Positions 8,844 through 19,047 of a stretch of DNA of 64,000 nucleotides are shown here, piece after piece. The DNA lies in NCBI GenBank assembly GCA_947446595.1, contig CANFGS010000004.1, forward strand, positions 20,990 to 84,989, read 5' to 3'. The notes beneath the pieces are model-generated. The model ran no database searches, was not told the DNA's origin, and saw only the letters and a list, made by a program, of their open reading frames with translations. The position numbers and the translations under genes were made by a program. This stretch comes from Neisseriaceae bacterium. Lineage in GTDB: Bacteria; Pseudomonadota; Gammaproteobacteria; Burkholderiales; UBA11063. How positions within the stretch are numbered: position 1 is the first letter of the stretch; each line of letters opens with the position of its first letter.

Positions 8844-11306
8844 ATGAACAATAAGCAGAAATTTTTTAGTCAGTTACAAAATTTATATGTTGGTGCAAGA
8901 TTAGATGGTAAAGGTGGAATGGCTAAATTATTACAATTTAAATGCCAATATTTTGCGCAAATAAAACCATTAATTGAAGCTGAAATTAAGAAGAGCTATC
9001 CAGATATTGATGATAGTTCTCAAACTGAATTATATGAAAAACTTTATACTTTTTTTAGTAGCTATTTAACTGATGGTGGATCTATATATTTTAGTGATAC
9101 TCCTGCTTATAAAAATGTATATGCTAAAGTTTATTTTGATAAAGAAGATACAGCACTATTTTATAAAACTAAAGACTTATATTATGTAAAATCGCAAGTA
9201 ATGTATCAATCGGTAGAAAACCTAACTTTTAGTAATAATGATAAGGCGATTGCGGCATATTTTGATTTTGATGCTGGAGATTATATTCCAACTAATAATA
9301 ACACCAAAGAAAAAGTATTAATTTTATTTACGGGTCTAAAAAATCGCAAATTACAGTTTAAGGTAATTGAGCAATCTCAAATTATTAAAGATGATGAGTA
9401 TAATATAATTGATTGTAAACTAAAAGGCTTGGATGAATCAAACTCGTATATTATCAAAAAGTCGAGTAATCAATTAATTGATGAGAAGGTAGGTTTTTAT
9501 GCAATAAATTACTTACAAAAAAAAGATACTAAAGATGCGGTAATTAAATTCCTAGGTGACAATGGTATTTATATTGCTGAGGAAATAGTTACTAAAGCTA
9601 TAAGTATCTATAAAAAACAAAATGAGGTTGATTTTTTTATTCATAAGAATGCAAAAGGATTTCTAACCGAACAGTTTAACTTGTTTATGTATAATTACCT
9701 GAGTAATGACATGGATAGCTTATTAGAACAAAAACGTTTAAATAATATCCTAAAAATCAAAAAAATTGCTTTTATAGTCATTGATTATATTGCAAAATTT
9801 GAAGATGAGCTAAAAGCTATTTGGAACAAACCAAAGTTTGTACGAAATACTAATTATGTAGTAACCTTAGATAAGTTATTAACAAAAGACTTTGACATTT
9901 CAATTTTAACGAAACACTCAGGAATTGAATCACAAATTAAGGAATGGCAAGATCTGGGTATGGTGTCTGATGGGTTTAATATTAACTCTATCACAGAAGC
10001 AAAAGATATGTTTGCTGAAAGTAAGTATAAATACCTACCATTTGATACCAAGCATTTTGATAATACTATAAAATATCAAATTTTGGGATTATTTGATAAT
10101 TTTGATGATGAATGCGATGGTGTATTAATAAAATCAGATAATTATCAAGCACTAAACACCATAATGCCTAAATATAAAGAACAAATAGATTTAATCTATA
10201 TTGATCCACCATTTAATACGGGGAGTGATTTTTCGTATTTGGATAATTATCAAGATAGCACGTGGTGTAGTATTATGTATGATAGGTTAAAGTTTGCTAA
10301 TGCAATATTATCAGATAAAGGTAGTATTTATGTCCATTTAGATTATAGAGCCAATCACTACAATAGAATGCTAATGGATAATGTTTTTGGGGTAGAAAAT
10401 CTTGTTAATGAAATAATTTGGTTATTCAATACAGGTGGTATCCCTGATAATTTAGGGTTTCAGAAAAAGCATCATAATATTCTTTTTTATAAAAAATCTA
10501 ATTTACCAATTTGGAATAAAGTTTTAGCAAAAAGTTATATTCGTGGTGATTTTTTCAACCCAGAACAAGAAAGAGCAAAAGAGCTTGGTATAAAAAAAGA
10601 TGAATACGGATTATATAGAATGAATCTAGCTAAATCTGTATGGGAGATGGGAAGTCTATTTAGAAATAGTAAAGAGTTAGTGAAATATGATGGTGATAAA
10701 CTTACACAAAAACCAGAGGCTGTTATAGCTAGGGTTGTATCAGCATCTACAAATGCAAAATCTGTTGTATGTGATTTCTTTGCAGGTAGTGCTACTACTT
10801 TAGCGGTTTCGCATAAGTTAAATCGTAAATATTTAGGTGTTGAGATGGGGGTACATTTTTATTTAGTAATACTACCACGTATAAAGCAAGTTTTGTTTGG
10901 TGCTAAAGTCGGAATAAGTGAAAATCAAGAGGTAAAATCTGGCGGTATGTTTAAATACTATGAGCTGGAACAATACGAAGATGTTTTAGATAAAGCAGTA
11001 TATCAAATGACTGATAAGAGTAACCTAGCATATGATTTTAGTAATAATGAAAAACTAGCCCATGATGGCTTAACTATTGACTACTCTGATGAAAGTAATC
11101 CGATATATTATTCGTTTGAGAAGTTATATCCTGATATTGATATTTGGGAAACAATTAGTAATTTTTATGGTTACAAAATTAAGAAATATGTAAGTTGTGA
11201 TAAAGTAATTTATACAACTCGAGATGGTCGTGAGATTACTTTATCAAAAGATAAAATTACTTTTGACAATATGCCTGAGCTTAAGTCTCTGATTTGGTGG
11301 CAATAA
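8844..11306 (+). CDS. mod: Type III restriction-modification DNA methyltransferase (Mod)
   Basis: An 820-residue adenine-N6/cytosine-N4 methyltransferase of the beta arrangement, in which catalytic motif IV comes before the SAM motif. Motif IV is DPPFNTGSDF near residue 453 and motif I is DFFAGSATTLA near 645, followed by NRKYLGVEMG. The ~190 residues between them would hold the target recognition domain. The first ~430 residues do not resemble a methyltransferase core and make it longer than EcoP15I Mod (644 aa). The stop overlaps the res start (TAATG), so the two are translationally coupled. The pair lies between housekeeping genes hemW and ridA, consistent with an acquired module. No simple-sequence tract that would suggest phase variation is seen. 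Confidence 0.93.
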   Translation: MNNKQKFFSQLQNLYVGARLDGKGGMAKLLQFKCQYFAQIKPLIEAEIKKSYPDIDDSSQTELYEKLYTFFSSYLTDGGSIYFSDTPAYKNVYAKVYFDKEDTALFYKTKDLYYVKSQVMYQSVENLTFSNNDKAIAAYFDFDAGDYIPTNNNTKEKVLILFTGLKNRKLQFKVIEQSQIIKDDEYNIIDCKLKGLDESNSYIIKKSSNQLIDEKVGFYAINYLQKKDTKDAVIKFLGDNGIYIAEEIVTKAISIYKKQNEVDFFIHKNAKGFLTEQFNLFMYNYLSNDMDSLLEQKRLNNILKIKKIAFIVIDYIAKFEDELKAIWNKPKFVRNTNYVVTLDKLLTKDFDISILTKHSGIESQIKEWQDLGMVSDGFNINSITEAKDMFAESKYKYLPFDTKHFDNTIKYQILGLFDNFDDECDGVLIKSDNYQALNTIMPKYKEQIDLIYIDPPFNTGSDFSYLDNYQDSTWCSIMYDRLKFANAILSDKGSIYVHLDYRANHYNRMLMDNVFGVENLVNEIIWLFNTGGIPDNLGFQKKHHNILFYKKSNLPIWNKVLAKSYIRGDFFNPEQERAKELGIKKDEYGLYRMNLAKSVWEMGSLFRNSKELVKYDGDKLTQKPEAVIARVVSASTNAKSVVCDFFAGSATTLAVSHKLNRKYLGVEMGVHFYLVILPRIKQVLFGAKVGISENQEVKSGGMFKYYELEQYEDVLDKAVYQMTDKSNLAYDFSNNEKLAHDGLTIDYSDESNPIYYSFEKLYPDIDIWETISNFYGYKIKKYVSCDKVIYTTRDGREITLSKDKITFDNMPELKSLIWWQ

Positions 11307-14300
11307 TGGTAAAAGCTACCAATAAAGCAACTGCCAAAGTTACTTTAGAAAAGATAGCTGGTAATTTAGCCTTACCTGATACTGCTTACTATGATTTTAC
11401 TACCTTTGCTGGTGGTATGCGATTATTTGACTATCAAGAACAAGCAGTAATAAAAGCAACGAAGTTACTTTGTCGATATTTTAATATCGAAGATAAAAAC
11501 TCTGGTAATGAGTATCTACTAGATGCTTATCTTAGAAGCACAGATTATCCATTAGCTAACTTAGCAGTTGGACGTAATGATTCACTTTATCCATTGCTAG
11601 TTGATTATTTCGCAATAAATGACAATAAGTTAGATTTTAACCAATTCCTAAACCGAATGAATTTTTGGATGGCAACTGGTAGTGGTAAAACTATTGTCAT
11701 GGTAAAACTAATCAGTATTATATCTAAGCTAATGCAAGATAAACTAATCCCCACAAAGCCGATTATGGTTCTAGCCCCAGATGATAATATCTTAAGCCAA
11801 ATAGTTCATGTGGTTAATCGTTTTAATATTTATTCCAATAATAAAATAAGCCTAGTTGACTTAAAACAAAACTGGGAACGTGATAATCAGTATATAGAAT
11901 TAGACCATTTATCTATTGGTACGACTCGGGTATACTATTATAAATCAAATAATTTTGTTGCTGATAAAGCTGAGGTTGCAAGTAGTAAAGATGGTAAAAA
12001 TATTTACTTTGATAATTATCGAAACTTAAATGGGTGGTATTTGTTTTTGGATGAGGCTCATCGAGGCGAAGATAATAAATCAAAGCGGAAAGCAATATTT
12101 AATATTTTAGCTAAGAATGGTTTTTTGTTTAATTTCTCCGCAACTTTTACTGATGATATTGATGTTTTAACAACTATATTTGATATGAATTTAGCTAAAT
12201 TTCTACAGTCGGGATATGGGAAGAAGCTCTATATTTCAGAAACCGAAATTGGTGATTTATCAAACGGAACTAATCAAAAATTACTCATTGATAACGAAGA
12301 CAAAGAAAAACAGAAAACTATTGCTAAAACAATGCTATTATTAGCCTTACAAAGAAAAAATGCTACTATTATAAAGACAATAAACAGCGAACTATATCAT
12401 ATGCCACTAATGTTAGTTTTAGCAGGACAGGTTAATAGTGATGATAAGGGGTTAAAACCATTTTTTAACTATCTAATTCAGATGGTGAAAAATGAATGGG
12501 ATATCGATACAGCAAAGCAGGAATTAAAACGTGAGCTAAATCGTGTTGATGTTGATGGGAAGCATAGTAATTTTAAATTTGGGCTAGGTGATCATGATCA
12601 AATTAACTCTATTTGTCTGCAAGTAGATAGTCTAACTCCCACAGATATCTGGAGCTATGTTTTTGGTGGTAAAAACTCTACTATCGAGGTTATTACTTTT
12701 GAAAAAAATAAAGATGAAGTTGCTTTTAAGCTAAAAACTGCTGATAAGCCATTTGCCTTACTGGTAATTGGTGAAGCTATTAATTGGTTAAAACATGATA
12801 TAAGTGGTGCTTTTGAAATGGTAAACCGAAGCCTCGATGCCTCCTTATTTGATAATATTAATTCATCTGATAATATTTCGATGTTGCTCGGTAGTCAAAT
12901 GTTTAAAGAAGGCTGGGATAGTAATCGTCCTAATATAGTTTGCTACTTAGGAATTGGTAAAAACTCAGATAATAAAAAATATGTAATGCAAACAATTGGT
13001 AGAGGTATTCGGATTGAACCATTACCCAACCAAAGAAAACGCTTTGAGTATTGCAATAATGATAATTTATCCATTGATGAGATTGATAAGATTAGAGTTT
13101 TAGTAGATGTTTTAGAGACGGAGTTTGTCTTTGCAACTGATAGTAAGGCAATTAATGAAATATGGTCTATAATTCAAGAGCAAGGTAGCAAAGACGATTG
13201 GAATGAAGAAATCCATAAGTATTTTACAATTAATAAAAAATTACCAAGAGAGCTTGTTGTTCCTCGTTACCAAGATAGTAAAAAACCTAATGATAATCCA
13301 TTTCGTACAAATAAAGACAATAAAGCTAAATTACAAAATTATATTAATGGACAGTCAGATAAGGTGCTAGCTTTATCTAATAACCTTAATTTACGGACAA
13401 TTATTAAACTTACAAATGTTGAAAAAAATATTAACACTAATAACAACAATAAGATACCATTGTATAAACCAGAGTATATAGTTAAATTAATACATGAACA
13501 TTTTAATAAAATAGAAAAGGTTATAGCAGATTTTGTATATTTGAATGATCAGATTAGGCATTATAAGCATATTGCAACCACAATGACCAATGGCGACCTT
13601 GAACAATTAGAAAAAGAGTTAAAGCAAATTATGCACGATGATAGTAATATAGTTGATGAAGGAACATTATTAGATCAATTATTGTCAAATCAAATTAGTA
13701 AAGAAGATTATGCAAAGCAATTACAAATTGCTAAGCAATATTCATGTGAATCTAAAGATTATAAATTTATCAAAATTGTAAGTGGAATCAAAAAACTATT
13801 TAAGCATCATTACTATCAGCCAATAGCACTATTTAACGAGGATTATTATGATAAGTTTAAGCATATAATTAAAGTAACATCAGAGGTAAATTTTTTAACC
13901 TCTTTGTGTAGCTACCAGAAAACACTCAATGAAAAATACGAGTGGTGGTATTTTACTAAAGTAGATGAGACACTTGATGGTGAAATAGGGATTGAGTATT
14001 TTGATGAAACACTTGGTACATCTCGGAAATTCTACCCTGACTTTATATTTTGGTTAAAAGAGAAACTAACGGGTAAATTATTTATAAAATTTATTGACCC
14101 TAAGGGTGCCGAACATCAACTTAATCCATATGATAAAGCGGTTGGGTTTGAGAAAATGTTTGGAGATGAAAATCTACACAAGACGGTTAAAGAGCAAATT
14201 AGGGATGAAAATTATCAGATTAGCTTACATTTTTACAATCAAGATAAAAGTGTTGCTAGATCGTGGGAAGATAAATATAAAAAATACTGGTGTAGCTCAT

Positions 14301-14317
14301 TAGAGCAGATTTTCTAA
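11306..14317 (+). CDS. res: Type III restriction endonuclease subunit (Res)
   Basis: A 1003-residue ATP-dependent restriction subunit. It has a superfamily 2 helicase core with Walker A MATGSGKT near residue 127 and Walker B LDEAHRG near 250, then a SAT motif (FNFSATF) and [11 protein letters not shown] (motif VI). The C terminus shows a PD-(D/E)XK nuclease site as YPDFIFWL followed by IDPKGAEH. Size and order match EcoP1I/EcoP15I Res. The ATG at 11306 overlaps the mod stop by one base; the in-frame TTG at 11294 would overlap mod further and is less likely. It acts with Mod to cleave DNA that carries two inversely oriented unmethylated sites. Confidence 0.94.
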   Translation: MVKATNKATAKVTLEKIAGNLALPDTAYYDFTTFAGGMRLFDYQEQAVIKATKLLCRYFNIEDKNSGNEYLLDAYLRSTDYPLANLAVGRNDSLYPLLVDYFAINDNKLDFNQFLNRMNFWMATGSGKTIVMVKLISIISKLMQDKLIPTKPIMVLAPDDNILSQIVHVVNRFNIYSNNKISLVDLKQNWERDNQYIELDHLSIGTTRVYYYKSNNFVADKAEVASSKDGKNIYFDNYRNLNGWYLFLDEAHRGEDNKSKRKAIFNILAKNGFLFNFSATFTDDIDVLTTIFDMNLAKFLQSGYGKKLYISETEIGDLSNGTNQKLLIDNEDKEKQKTIAKTMLLLALQRKNATIIKTINSELYHMPLMLVLAGQVNSDDKGLKPFFNYLIQMVKNEWDIDTAKQELKRELNRVDVDGKHSNFKFGLGDHDQINSICLQVDSLTPTDIWSYVFGGKNSTIEVITFEKNKDEVAFKLKTADKPFALLVIGEAINWLKHDISGAFEMVNRSLDASLFDNINSSDNISMLLGSQMFKEGWDSNRPNIVCYLGIGKNSDNKKYVMQTIGRGIRIEPLPNQRKRFEYCNNDNLSIDEIDKIRVLVDVLETEFVFATDSKAINEIWSIIQEQGSKDDWNEEIHKYFTINKKLPRELVVPRYQDSKKPNDNPFRTNKDNKAKLQNYINGQSDKVLALSNNLNLRTIIKLTNVEKNINTNNNNKIPLYKPEYIVKLIHEHFNKIEKVIADFVYLNDQIRHYKHIATTMTNGDLEQLEKELKQIMHDDSNIVDEGTLLDQLLSNQISKEDYAKQLQIAKQYSCESKDYKFIKIVSGIKKLFKHHYYQPIALFNEDYYDKFKHIIKVTSEVNFLTSLCSYQKTLNEKYEWWYFTKVDETLDGEIGIEYFDETLGTSRKFYPDFIFWLKEKLTGKLFIKFIDPKGAEHQLNPYDKAVGFEKMFGDENLHKTVKEQIRDENYQISLHFYNQDKSVARSWEDKYKKYWCSSLEQIF

Positions 14318-14339
14318 ACAGTTTTTTGGATTAGTATAT

Positions 14340-14717
14340 ATGACAAAACAAATTATTCATACGGACAAAGCTCCAGCCGCGATAGGCTGTTACTCTCAAG
14401 CGGTAAAAGTTCATAACACTGTATATCTATCAGGGCAAATTGGATTAGATCCAGCGACTCAGATATTAACAGAAGGGATTCATAATCAAGCCCGCCAAGT
14501 CTTCAAAAATTTGGAAGCGGTAGTAAATGCTTCTGGCGGTTTATTAAATGATATAGTTAAACTAAATATCTATTTAACAGATATGAGTAACTTTTCGGTA
14601 ATTAACGAAATAATGGCAGAGTTTTTTATTAAGCCATATCCAGCTCGTGCTGCCGTCGGAGTTAAAGAGTTACCCAAAGGTGCAATAGTTGAAGCAGATG
14701 GAATTTTGGTGTTATAA
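14340..14717 (+). CDS. ridA: RidA family enamine/imine deaminase
   Basis: A 125-residue YjgF/YER057c/UK114 protein. Members hydrolyse reactive 2-aminoacrylate-type enamines released by PLP enzymes. The typical start ([14 protein letters not shown]), LSGQIGLDP and the C-terminal signature [19 protein letters not shown] are present; the Arg in PARAAV is the catalytic substrate-binding arginine. Length is standard. It is followed by the MaoC-like gene after a gap of 52 bp that contains its own extended -10 box. Confidence 0.93.
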   Translation: MTKQIIHTDKAPAAIGCYSQAVKVHNTVYLSGQIGLDPATQILTEGIHNQARQVFKNLEAVVNASGGLLNDIVKLNIYLTDMSNFSVINEIMAEFFIKPYPARAAVGVKELPKGAIVEADGILVL

Positions 14718-14718
14718 T
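14710..14718 (+). promoter_or_regulatory. Extended -10 promoter upstream of the MaoC-like gene
   Basis: TGTTATAAT overlaps the ridA stop codon and lies 52 bp before the ATG at 14770. It probably starts the hydratase-acetate kinase-like-tsaB run. Confidence 0.5.
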
Positions 14719-14769
14719 ATTGCAATGCAACATAGTTGTTAAAACAACGTTAATAAAAGGGCAATATAA

Positions 14770-15270
14770 ATGACTTCACGGGTACTAAACAACCAAACAT
14801 ATTCTGAAATTATTGTTGGTCAAACTGCAACTTTAGTAAAACAATTGACACAAAATGATATTACTTTATTTGGTTATATGTCAGGTGATGTTAACCCAGC
14901 TCATTTTAATCATGAGTATGCAAAAAACACTATTTTTAAAGGCGTTATTGCACACGGAATGTGGGGTGGTAGCCTTATTTCTACAGTTTTGGGTACTAAG
15001 TTACCAGGCCCAGGTACGATATATTTGGCACAATCTCTAAAATTTTCGCGTCCTATTTATATTGGGGACGAAATTACAGTAACTGTTACAGTAATAGAAA
15101 AAAAAGAAAAAAACCGCTTAGTATTGGAGTGTAAGTGTGTCAATCAAAAAAATGAAACAGTAACTTCAGGTATAGCGGAGGTAATTGCCCCATCAGAAAA
15201 AATAACAATTACTGCTCCAATATTAAGTTTTCCAACATTTGTTCAAGAAAGCACTAGTATCACTAACTGA
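14770..15270 (+). CDS. MaoC-like (hot-dog) enoyl-CoA hydratase
   Basis: A 166-residue single hot-dog domain protein. The hydratase 2 motif is visible as DVNPAHFNHEYA (catalytic Asp and His) near residues 40-51, followed by AHGMWGGSLIS and LPGPGTIYLAQSLKFSRPI. Proteins of this kind hydrate (R)-specific enoyl-CoA (PhaJ type). In many proteobacteria the same domain is fused to phosphate acetyltransferase and sits before ackA; here the Pta part is absent and an acetate kinase-like gene follows 14 bp later. It may therefore be the surviving half of a MaoC-Pta protein, which is inference. The CoA substrate is unknown. Confidence 0.85.
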   Translation: MTSRVLNNQTYSEIIVGQTATLVKQLTQNDITLFGYMSGDVNPAHFNHEYAKNTIFKGVIAHGMWGGSLISTVLGTKLPGPGTIYLAQSLKFSRPIYIGDEITVTVTVIEKKEKNRLVLECKCVNQKNETVTSGIAEVIAPSEKITITAPILSFPTFVQESTSITN

Positions 15271-15284
15271 TTCGAGTAAAACAT

Positions 15285-16298
15285 ATGAATATACTGACTA
15301 TTAATGCAAGATTATCATCGATAAAATTGAAAATCTTTCGTTACCATAATAAAAATAAAATCAACTTGTTAGTAAGTGCCCATATACATCTAGATAAAGC
15401 ACCGTCTTTAACTATTAGTACTGAGTCAAATCAGGATACTGAAAAAATAGAATTAAATGGGGATAACCAACATTTAAATGCTATAGATAAGATATTCCAA
15501 AATCCTAAATTTAATCGTTATACCATTGATTGTACTATAAATAAAATAGCTTATGGTGGCGAAGATTATGTAAATATCATTTTACTTCACATAAAAACTT
15601 TAAATAGTTTAAGTAAACATAATGACTTATTACCCAATATTCAGCCATATAATATACTGGTAGCCAAATATTTCTTGACTCACTTTCCAAAAATGAAGCA
15701 TTATGCCACATTTGATAATGGCTTTCATCATACCATCCCTAAAATTAATCAGGCACTAACACTAAGTGGTTTGAAGGGTTATGGGGTACATGGTTTATCA
15801 AGTGAATATATCGCTGACAAGCTTAGTTCATTAGTTGATGATAAATTGGCTCGGGCTAATTGGGTTATAGTTCATTTAGGAGTTACTAGTAGTATATGCG
15901 GGATTAAAAAAGGTAAAAGTTTTGTAACTGAATCTATCAAAGAATCTAATCGGGTATTGGTTTCTATAGCTGACGGGGTAGAGATTCCCGAAAAAGAATA
16001 TGACGGATTAGTTATAGAGTCTTATGCTTTGTCAGTAGCTAGGAGTATTAGTTTGGCGACAACTTCTTTGGGCGGTATTAATGGTATAGTTTTTACTGGT
16101 AATATAAGTCAAAATAGCCCACAAATACGTAAGCTAATTCTTGATAAGCTCTCATGGCTTGGTGCTATTATCAATAAGAAAGCAAATAATAATCAAAAGC
16201 TAAAAATAAGTGACAAAGATTCCAAAATAACGGTATTATTGGTATCTACTAATGAAGGTTATGCAATGGTTAATCAATTTGTTGAGGATAAACTGTGA
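15285..16298 (+). CDS. Degenerate acetate kinase-like (ASKHA) protein
   Basis: A 337-residue protein, shorter than acetate kinase (~400). Landmarks of AckA can be followed: ILTINARLSSIK at the N terminus, YGGED, TFDNGFHHTIP, YGVHGLSSEYIA, VIVHLG, GIVFTGNISQNSPQIRKLI and STNEGYAM near the end. Several residues needed for catalysis in AckA are changed: HRVVHGGE reads NKIAYGGE (the Arg91 position is Lys), HLGNG reads HLGVT, and the segment holding Arg241 is missing. Enzyme activity is therefore doubtful. Its stop TGA overlaps the GTG of tsaB. Either a decaying ackA or a repurposed ASKHA paralogue is possible. Confidence 0.75.
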   Translation: MNILTINARLSSIKLKIFRYHNKNKINLLVSAHIHLDKAPSLTISTESNQDTEKIELNGDNQHLNAIDKIFQNPKFNRYTIDCTINKIAYGGEDYVNIILLHIKTLNSLSKHNDLLPNIQPYNILVAKYFLTHFPKMKHYATFDNGFHHTIPKINQALTLSGLKGYGVHGLSSEYIADKLSSLVDDKLARANWVIVHLGVTSSICGIKKGKSFVTESIKESNRVLVSIADGVEIPEKEYDGLVIESYALSVARSISLATTSLGGINGIVFTGNISQNSPQIRKLILDKLSWLGAIINKKANNNQKLKISDKDSKITVLLVSTNEGYAMVNQFVEDKL

Positions 16299-16954
16299 TT
16301 ATTCTAGCTATTGATACTTCAAATGAGTATTTGTCCTTAGCACTAGAAGTCGATGGTGTTAGATTTTCATCACTTGATAAAGTACTAAACAAACAATCTC
16401 ATTATATTATCGAAAAAATCAATACCTTGGTTATAGATGCAGGTATTAAATTAACCGAAATAAATCTAATAGCCTATGTAGAAGGACCTGGTTCTTTTAC
16501 TGGTCTTCGTGTTGGTTTAAGCGTTGCTCTAGGGATTGCATATGGAATTAATGCCAAATTAGTTGCAATACCAAGTTTTGCAATTTATGCTAGAGCCTCA
16601 GGGGTAAAGACTAATATATTGGTTGGTATTGATGCACGCCTTAACCAAATATATCTATCTGGAGTTAATCCAAAAACACTTGATTATTTTATAACACCAT
16701 GTGTTATTGATCCAGATAAAATAGAATGTGGTAATGATGTTACCCTAATTGGTAATGGCTTTAGTGTTTATAATAATCTATTGTCTAGTCAGATAAAAGC
16801 ATTAAACTATATCGAAATTGATTATCCTAGCGCTACACACATGCTTGATATAGTTGGCTTAGATAAATACAAGATAATTGCTTTAAACGAAGCTAATTTA
16901 ATGTATCTTAGAAATAAAGTAGCCCTTAGTCTCATTGAGCAAAAGAAAAACTAA
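16295..16954 (+). CDS. tsaB: tRNA threonylcarbamoyladenosine synthesis protein TsaB
   Basis: A 219-residue member of the Kae1/TsaD fold that partners TsaD and TsaE to make t6A37 in ANN-decoding tRNAs. The start IILAIDTSNEYLSLAL and the hallmark EGPGSFTGLRVGLSVALGI (residues ~66-84) are clear. GTG is the initiation codon and overlaps the stop of the upstream gene. It is followed by rimI and a uracil-DNA glycosylase gene, an order known in betaproteobacteria. Confidence 0.94.
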   Translation: MIILAIDTSNEYLSLALEVDGVRFSSLDKVLNKQSHYIIEKINTLVIDAGIKLTEINLIAYVEGPGSFTGLRVGLSVALGIAYGINAKLVAIPSFAIYARASGVKTNILVGIDARLNQIYLSGVNPKTLDYFITPCVIDPDKIECGNDVTLIGNGFSVYNNLLSSQIKALNYIEIDYPSATHMLDIVGLDKYKIIALNEANLMYLRNKVALSLIEQKKN

Positions 16955-16956
16955 TA

Positions 16957-17412
16957 ATGCAAATTAGATGCGCCAATAGTGGGGAATTAAATACTTTAGT
17001 TACTCTTGATAAAATATCAAATATGACTAATTGGTCGTTAAATGATTATCAAAATAGTTTCAATAATAAACAACACTTTATTTATATTCTTGAAGAACAT
17101 GGTAAAATATCTGCGTGTATAGTTGTGGGCGTGGTTCTTGATGAAGCTGAAATTTTGCAGCTTTGGGTAGAAAGTAACTCGAAACGTAAAGGTCTTGGAA
17201 TATATCTATTAAATTATACCCTAAACGAAATACGTAAAAAACATATGGTGCTTCGCGTATTTCTTGAAGTTAGAGATGGCAACGTTGAGGCAATTAATTT
17301 GTATAAAAAAGTCGGGTTTATAGAAGTTGGTAGGCGCCACAAATATTATAATGTTGATGCTTGGCAGTTTGATGCTTTAGTAATGCAAAAAGAATTTTTG
17401 GGATTTTTGTAA
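16957..17412 (+). CDS. rimI: Ribosomal protein S18-alanine N-acetyltransferase RimI (GNAT)
   Basis: A 151-residue GNAT acetyltransferase. Acetyl-CoA motif A appears as LWVESNSKRKGLGIYLLNY, with the pyrophosphate loop KRKGLG, then FLEVRDGNVEAINLYKKVGFIEVGRRHKYY, the RimI-type motif B with Tyr. RimI acetylates the N-terminal alanine of S18. It begins 2 bp after tsaB and precedes udg directly, a conserved trio. Some members in this context act on other N termini. Confidence 0.88.
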   Translation: MQIRCANSGELNTLVTLDKISNMTNWSLNDYQNSFNNKQHFIYILEEHGKISACIVVGVVLDEAEILQLWVESNSKRKGLGIYLLNYTLNEIRKKHMVLRVFLEVRDGNVEAINLYKKVGFIEVGRRHKYYNVDAWQFDALVMQKEFLGFL

Positions 17413-18183
17413 GTGAATGATGCTTATAAGCTTTTATATAATAACTTATGGCTTATTAATAAGTCTAGGATTGCTAAACTTAACCCAGATTATAGACTAC
17501 CACAAGATATAGTTGCACCCGTAGCCATTTCAAAGCCTGTCGAGATTAGTTATTTAAAACCCACTAAAACTACCATCGCAGAATTGCCGATTGTTGATAA
17601 TACACCAATTCTCAAGCAAAAACCAGCAGATATAATCCTTAATTGGGATGCGCTGGTATCTACGATAAATAATTGTAAACTTTGTAGCTTATGTGATAAT
17701 CGCCAAAATGTTGTAATAGAACGCGGTAATCGTGAAGCTCCATGGCTGTTTGTGGGTGAAGCACCTAATAGTGATGATGATAAAGAATGTAGGCCATTTG
17801 CTGGGCAGTCAGGGCAACTATTAGACAAGATGATAGGAGCTATGAAGTTAGATGTAGAGCATGATGCTTATATCTGTAATATAGTAAAATGTAGCCCACC
17901 GTCTAATCATAATCCAAAAGCCAATGAAATAGCTATGTGTAAAAATTATTTACTTAGTCAAATAGAGCTAGTTAAACCCAAAATTATTATTGCTCTAGGG
18001 CGTTTTGCTATTCAGACATTACTTAATTCGAATGTCGCAATTGAAAAACTACGTGGTAAAGTTCATAAATATAATGATATACCGCTTATTGCAACTTATG
18101 ACCCTACTTATCTCTTAAGAAATCCCGATGCCAAAAAAGATGCTTGGGACGATTTGCAATTAGCCATGAAGACAAAAGGTTAG
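17413..18183 (+). CDS. Family 4 (iron-sulfur) uracil-DNA glycosylase
   Basis: A 256-residue DNA repair enzyme that removes uracil. A ~75-residue N-terminal extension precedes the core. Iron-sulfur cysteines occur in CKLCSLC, CSPPSN and the following AMCKNYL. Motif A reads FVGEAPNSDDDKECRPFAGQ where GEAPG...E..GRPFVG is usual, and GQSGQLLD follows. The C-terminal motif reads TYDPTYLLRNP where the family has TYHPxYLLR, so the active-site His is Asp. The GTG start lies immediately after the rimI stop. Activity of this variant is uncertain. Confidence 0.87.
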   Translation: MNDAYKLLYNNLWLINKSRIAKLNPDYRLPQDIVAPVAISKPVEISYLKPTKTTIAELPIVDNTPILKQKPADIILNWDALVSTINNCKLCSLCDNRQNVVIERGNREAPWLFVGEAPNSDDDKECRPFAGQSGQLLDKMIGAMKLDVEHDAYICNIVKCSPPSNHNPKANEIAMCKNYLLSQIELVKPKIIIALGRFAIQTLLNSNVAIEKLRGKVHKYNDIPLIATYDPTYLLRNPDAKKDAWDDLQLAMKTKG

Positions 18184-18186
18184 ACT

Positions 18187-19047
18187 ATGAATACTGATAT
18201 AGCTAGTATGAATATTAAGGGTATAGAGACTAAAGCCATAATAGGCTGTTATGACTACGAACGTGTTAAACCTCAAGATCTATTAATTGATGTTATAGCA
18301 GAACTATATACTCATAATTGGATGAAACAAGATAAACTTGGTACCACAGTTGATTATGATGAGATATGTGATTATATTGTATCAGTAGTATCAAATACAG
18401 AGTTTTTACTTTTAGAAACTTTGACACAGTTTGTTGCAAATGGTGTTGTAGATAAATTCCCTCTAATAAAGAATGTAGAAATAAATGTTACAAAATTAGC
18501 AATTTGTGGGATTAAAGCTCGTGAAATAAAAGTTGGATTTAAAAAATTGCGGCAATTTAAAGTAGCCCTTGCTCTTGGCTCTAATGCCGAGTTTTTACCC
18601 CAGCAACAATTAATCACCGCTATTGAGATATTGGGTGAATATGTTGATAATATTGAAATTGGTGGTTTTTATGAAACCAAACCTGTTGGGTATTTGGAGC
18701 AAAAGAATTTTTATAATACAGCTATTACTGGCTATACTACTTTAAAACCAGAAGAGTTATTGGGCAAAATAAAATCAATCGAAAAACTAATGGGGAAGAC
18801 CGAAATTGTAATAAATGGTCCAAGAATAATTGATATTGATTTAATTTTGGTTGATAATCTAATTTATCAACATAATTTTTTACATATACCTCATAAAAAT
18901 GCCCATATCCGTGATTTTGTTATCTATCCATTAGCTGATATTGCACCATCTTGGGTGCATCCGGTATTAAACAAAACGATTGCCCAATTAGCTACAGAAA
19001 TCGGTGAATCTTCAATTATTATACGTACGGAGTATTATAAACAATAA
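18187..19047 (+). CDS. folBK: Fused dihydroneopterin aldolase / HPPK (FolB-FolK)
   Basis: A 286-residue bifunctional folate enzyme. Residues 1-118 match FolB: MNIKGIETKAIIGCYDYER with the catalytic Glu, TTVDYDEI, and a C-terminal VEINVTKLAI containing the Lys. Residues ~120-286 match 6-hydroxymethyl-7,8-dihydropterin pyrophosphokinase: VALALGSNAEF, FYETKPVGYLEQKNFYN, NGPRIIDIDLIL with the Asp pair that holds Mg, and IPHKNAHIRDFVIYPLADI. It makes the pterin pyrophosphate substrate of FolP, which follows with a one-base TAATG overlap. FolB-FolK fusions are known but less common than separate genes. Confidence 0.93.
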   Translation: MNTDIASMNIKGIETKAIIGCYDYERVKPQDLLIDVIAELYTHNWMKQDKLGTTVDYDEICDYIVSVVSNTEFLLLETLTQFVANGVVDKFPLIKNVEINVTKLAICGIKAREIKVGFKKLRQFKVALALGSNAEFLPQQQLITAIEILGEYVDNIEIGGFYETKPVGYLEQKNFYNTAITGYTTLKPEELLGKIKSIEKLMGKTEIVINGPRIIDIDLILVDNLIYQHNFLHIPHKNAHIRDFVIYPLADIAPSWVHPVLNKTIAQLATEIGESSIIIRTEYYKQ

